Below are positions 62,720 to 64,000 of a stretch of 64,000 nt of DNA, piece by piece (within the stretch, counting starts at the first letter, position 1; every line of letters starts with the position of its first letter). This stretch comes from Caldicellulosiruptor obsidiansis OB47 (GTDB lineage: Bacteria; Bacillota; Thermoanaerobacteria; Caldicellulosiruptorales; Caldicellulosiruptoraceae). The notes beneath the pieces were generated by a model. That model made no database searches. It was not told the DNA's origin and saw nothing but the letters and a program-made list of their open reading frames with translations. The translations under genes were made by a program, and so were the position numbers. The stretch lies in contig NC_014392.1 in the NCBI RefSeq assembly GCF_000145215.1, forward strand, positions 1,062,001 through 1,126,000, written 5' to 3'.

Positions 62720-63835
62720 TTGACTGATGAAAGATTGAAACTTCTTGCAAAGAATCTTATTGAATATTCAGTTGAATTAAAAGAAGGCGAGAACATTTTA
62801 ATTGAACTTATTGGACAGGAGATTGAACTTGCAAAAGAACTTGTAAAACTTTCATATTCAAAAGGAGCAAAACCGTTTTTATGGATAAAACATCCTACAT
62901 TGCTCAGAACTCTTCTTTTGAATGCAACAGAACAGCAGATAGAAATGATCGCTCAAAATGAAAGAGATCTTATGGAAAAGATGGATGCATATATAGGTAT
63001 TAGATCTTCGCCAAATCCATTTGAACTTTCAGATGTTCCAGACGAGAAGATGAATCTGTATCAAAAAATATGGTTTCACAAAGTTCACGGAGAAGTCAGA
63101 GTTCCAAAAACGAAGTGGTGCATATTAAGATATCCCAACTATTCAATGGCACAACAGGCAAAGATGAGTTTGGAAGAGTTTGAAGATTTTTATTTTAACG
63201 TTTGCAATCTTGACTACAGCAAAATGTCAAAAGCAATGGACGCTTTGGTTGAGCTTATGCAGAACACAGATGAGGTTCGGATAGTAGCAAAAGACACAGA
63301 TTTGAGATTTTCAATAAAAGGCATGAAAGCTGTCAAATGCGATGGGCACATGAACATTCCCGATGGTGAGGTATACACTGCGCCTGTCAAAGATTCTGTA
63401 AATGGTCATATAACATACAATACACCTTCGAACTATGCAGGGTTCAAGTTTGAAAATATAAGATTCGAATTTAAAGATGGAAAGATTGTAAAAGCAACTG
63501 CTAACAATACAGAGAAGCTCAACAATATACTGGATACCGACGAGGGTGCAAGGTATATTGGTGAATTTTCAATTGGTCTAAATCCCTACATTACAAAGCC
63601 AATGGAAGACACCCTTTTTGATGAGAAGATTGCAGGAAGCATCCATTTTACTCCTGGTAGTGCATATGAGGATGCTGACAACGGTAATAGATCAGCTGTT
63701 CATTGGGATATTGTACTCATTCAAACACCTGAATATGGTGGAGGGGAAATTTACTTTGATGGAAAGCTTATTAGAAAAGATGGGAGATTTGTGATAAAAG
63801 AGCTGGAAGGCTTAAATCCAGAGAACTTGAAATAA
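62720..63835 (+). CDS. Thermophilic aminopeptidase (M29, AmpS/PepS)
   Basis: A 371-residue metallo-aminopeptidase of family M29. The start is the TTG at 62720, since AGGGGAG lies eight bases upstream; the family opens near DERLKLLAKNLIEYSVELKE. Conserved acidic and histidine motifs are visible: DVPDEKMNLYQKIWFHKVHG, DGHMNIPDGEVYTAPVKDSV, IGEFSIGLNPYITKPMEDTL, FDEKIAGSIHFTPG and NRSAVHWDIVLIQ. These supply the two-metal site. M29 enzymes are common in thermophiles and act as dimers in the cytoplasm. Last gene of the run. Confidence 0.95.
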   Translation: MTDERLKLLAKNLIEYSVELKEGENILIELIGQEIELAKELVKLSYSKGAKPFLWIKHPTLLRTLLLNATEQQIEMIAQNERDLMEKMDAYIGIRSSPNPFELSDVPDEKMNLYQKIWFHKVHGEVRVPKTKWCILRYPNYSMAQQAKMSLEEFEDFYFNVCNLDYSKMSKAMDALVELMQNTDEVRIVAKDTDLRFSIKGMKAVKCDGHMNIPDGEVYTAPVKDSVNGHITYNTPSNYAGFKFENIRFEFKDGKIVKATANNTEKLNNILDTDEGARYIGEFSIGLNPYITKPMEDTLFDEKIAGSIHFTPGSAYEDADNGNRSAVHWDIVLIQTPEYGGGEIYFDGKLIRKDGRFVIKELEGLNPENLK

Positions 63836-63926
63836 GGACTATTTGTTTGAAAAAATTTTTTTCACAGTATTTGCCTTTTGAGAATATCATAGAAGTAGAC
63901 ATAATATATTAAATTGAGGATTGAAA

Positions 63927-64000
63927 ATGGAAAATTATTTTTCTGCTCAGCAGCTTGGGACATTTGCTGGTATTGCTATCGCTACAAATATAATTGTCCA
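63927..64000 (+). CDS. Start of an uncharacterised small membrane protein, partial
   Basis: The window ends inside this gene. Only 24 codons are visible: MENYFSAQQLGTFAGIAIAT then NIIV, which looks like the start of a hydrophobic helix. The ATG follows TTGAGGATT. The opening resembles small holin-like or YozO-type membrane proteins, but too little is present to name it. Confidence 0.55.
   Translation, partial: MENYFSAQQLGTFAGIAIATNIIV

Overview
The window is a low-GC, densely coded chromosomal segment that reads as a thermophilic, spore-associated, anaerobic Firmicute. Caldicellulosiruptor or a close relative is the best guess: AT-rich codon use, many TTG/GTG starts behind strong Shine-Dalgarno sites, HrcA/CIRCE control, SleB and DacF, an O2-type H-NOX chemoreceptor like that of Thermoanaerobacter, Feo iron uptake, and cytoplasmic GH26 and GH28 enzymes. 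The assignment rests on gene content, not on a database search.

Layout. 1-4 kb (mostly minus strand): the 5' part of ychF, a lytic transglycosylase, a small ACT-like protein and an H-NOX/methyl-accepting chemotaxis protein. 4-7 kb: a drug/metabolite exporter half, an AraC regulator, a SIMPL protein, and a CsoR-family regulator in operon with thioredoxin. 7.4-9.6 kb: a glycosyltransferase with an alpha-toroid partner. 9.9-16.7 kb: housekeeping genes trmK, nif3-like, ligA, a UbiB-type kinase with a phasin-like partner, and cysK. 16.7-18.1 kb: a KaiC-like ATPase with a small HTH protein. 18.4-20.8 kb: an M48 protease and a frameshifted DUF4846 lipoprotein.

20.9-30 kb is the accessory region. 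It holds an OLD-family nuclease, an adenine methyltransferase and a small SxK-type nuclease, which together look like a defence island. Next is a defective IS256-family element with intact ends and a perfect 8-bp target duplication; it has rewritten the last codons of a DUF815 ATPase. A broken TnpB element (IS605/IS1341 type) follows and abuts the operator of a TetR/ABC-exporter locus (30-33.6 kb), which ends in a truncated sigma factor.

34-40 kb is a polysaccharide locus: GH26 mannanase-like and GH28 polygalacturonase-like enzymes without signal peptides, a nitroreductase, and a 571-residue protein I cannot place that looks like a TIM-barrel hydrolase. 39.7-44 kb concerns redox and iron: a phzF remnant, a CopZ-like/BFD Fe-S protein, a flavin reductase, then Fur box-feoA-feoB-Cys-rich peptide-fur. 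44-50 kb: cell-wall and spore genes, tRNA-Pro, a glycosyltransferase, an RluA-type synthase and a CapA-like protein. 50-64 kb is a conserved core: lepA-hemW, CIRCE-hrcA-grpE-dnaK, then dnaJ-prmA-rsmE-cysteine desulfurase-thiI-rluB-aminopeptidase.

No rRNA, CRISPR array, prophage or replication origin is seen. The strongest leads are the H-NOX receptor with a complete O2-binding network, the OLD/methylase/nuclease island, the KaiC-HTH pair, the unassigned TIM-barrel protein, the reconstructable IS256 insertion, and the 48-residue Cys-rich peptide inside the Feo operon.
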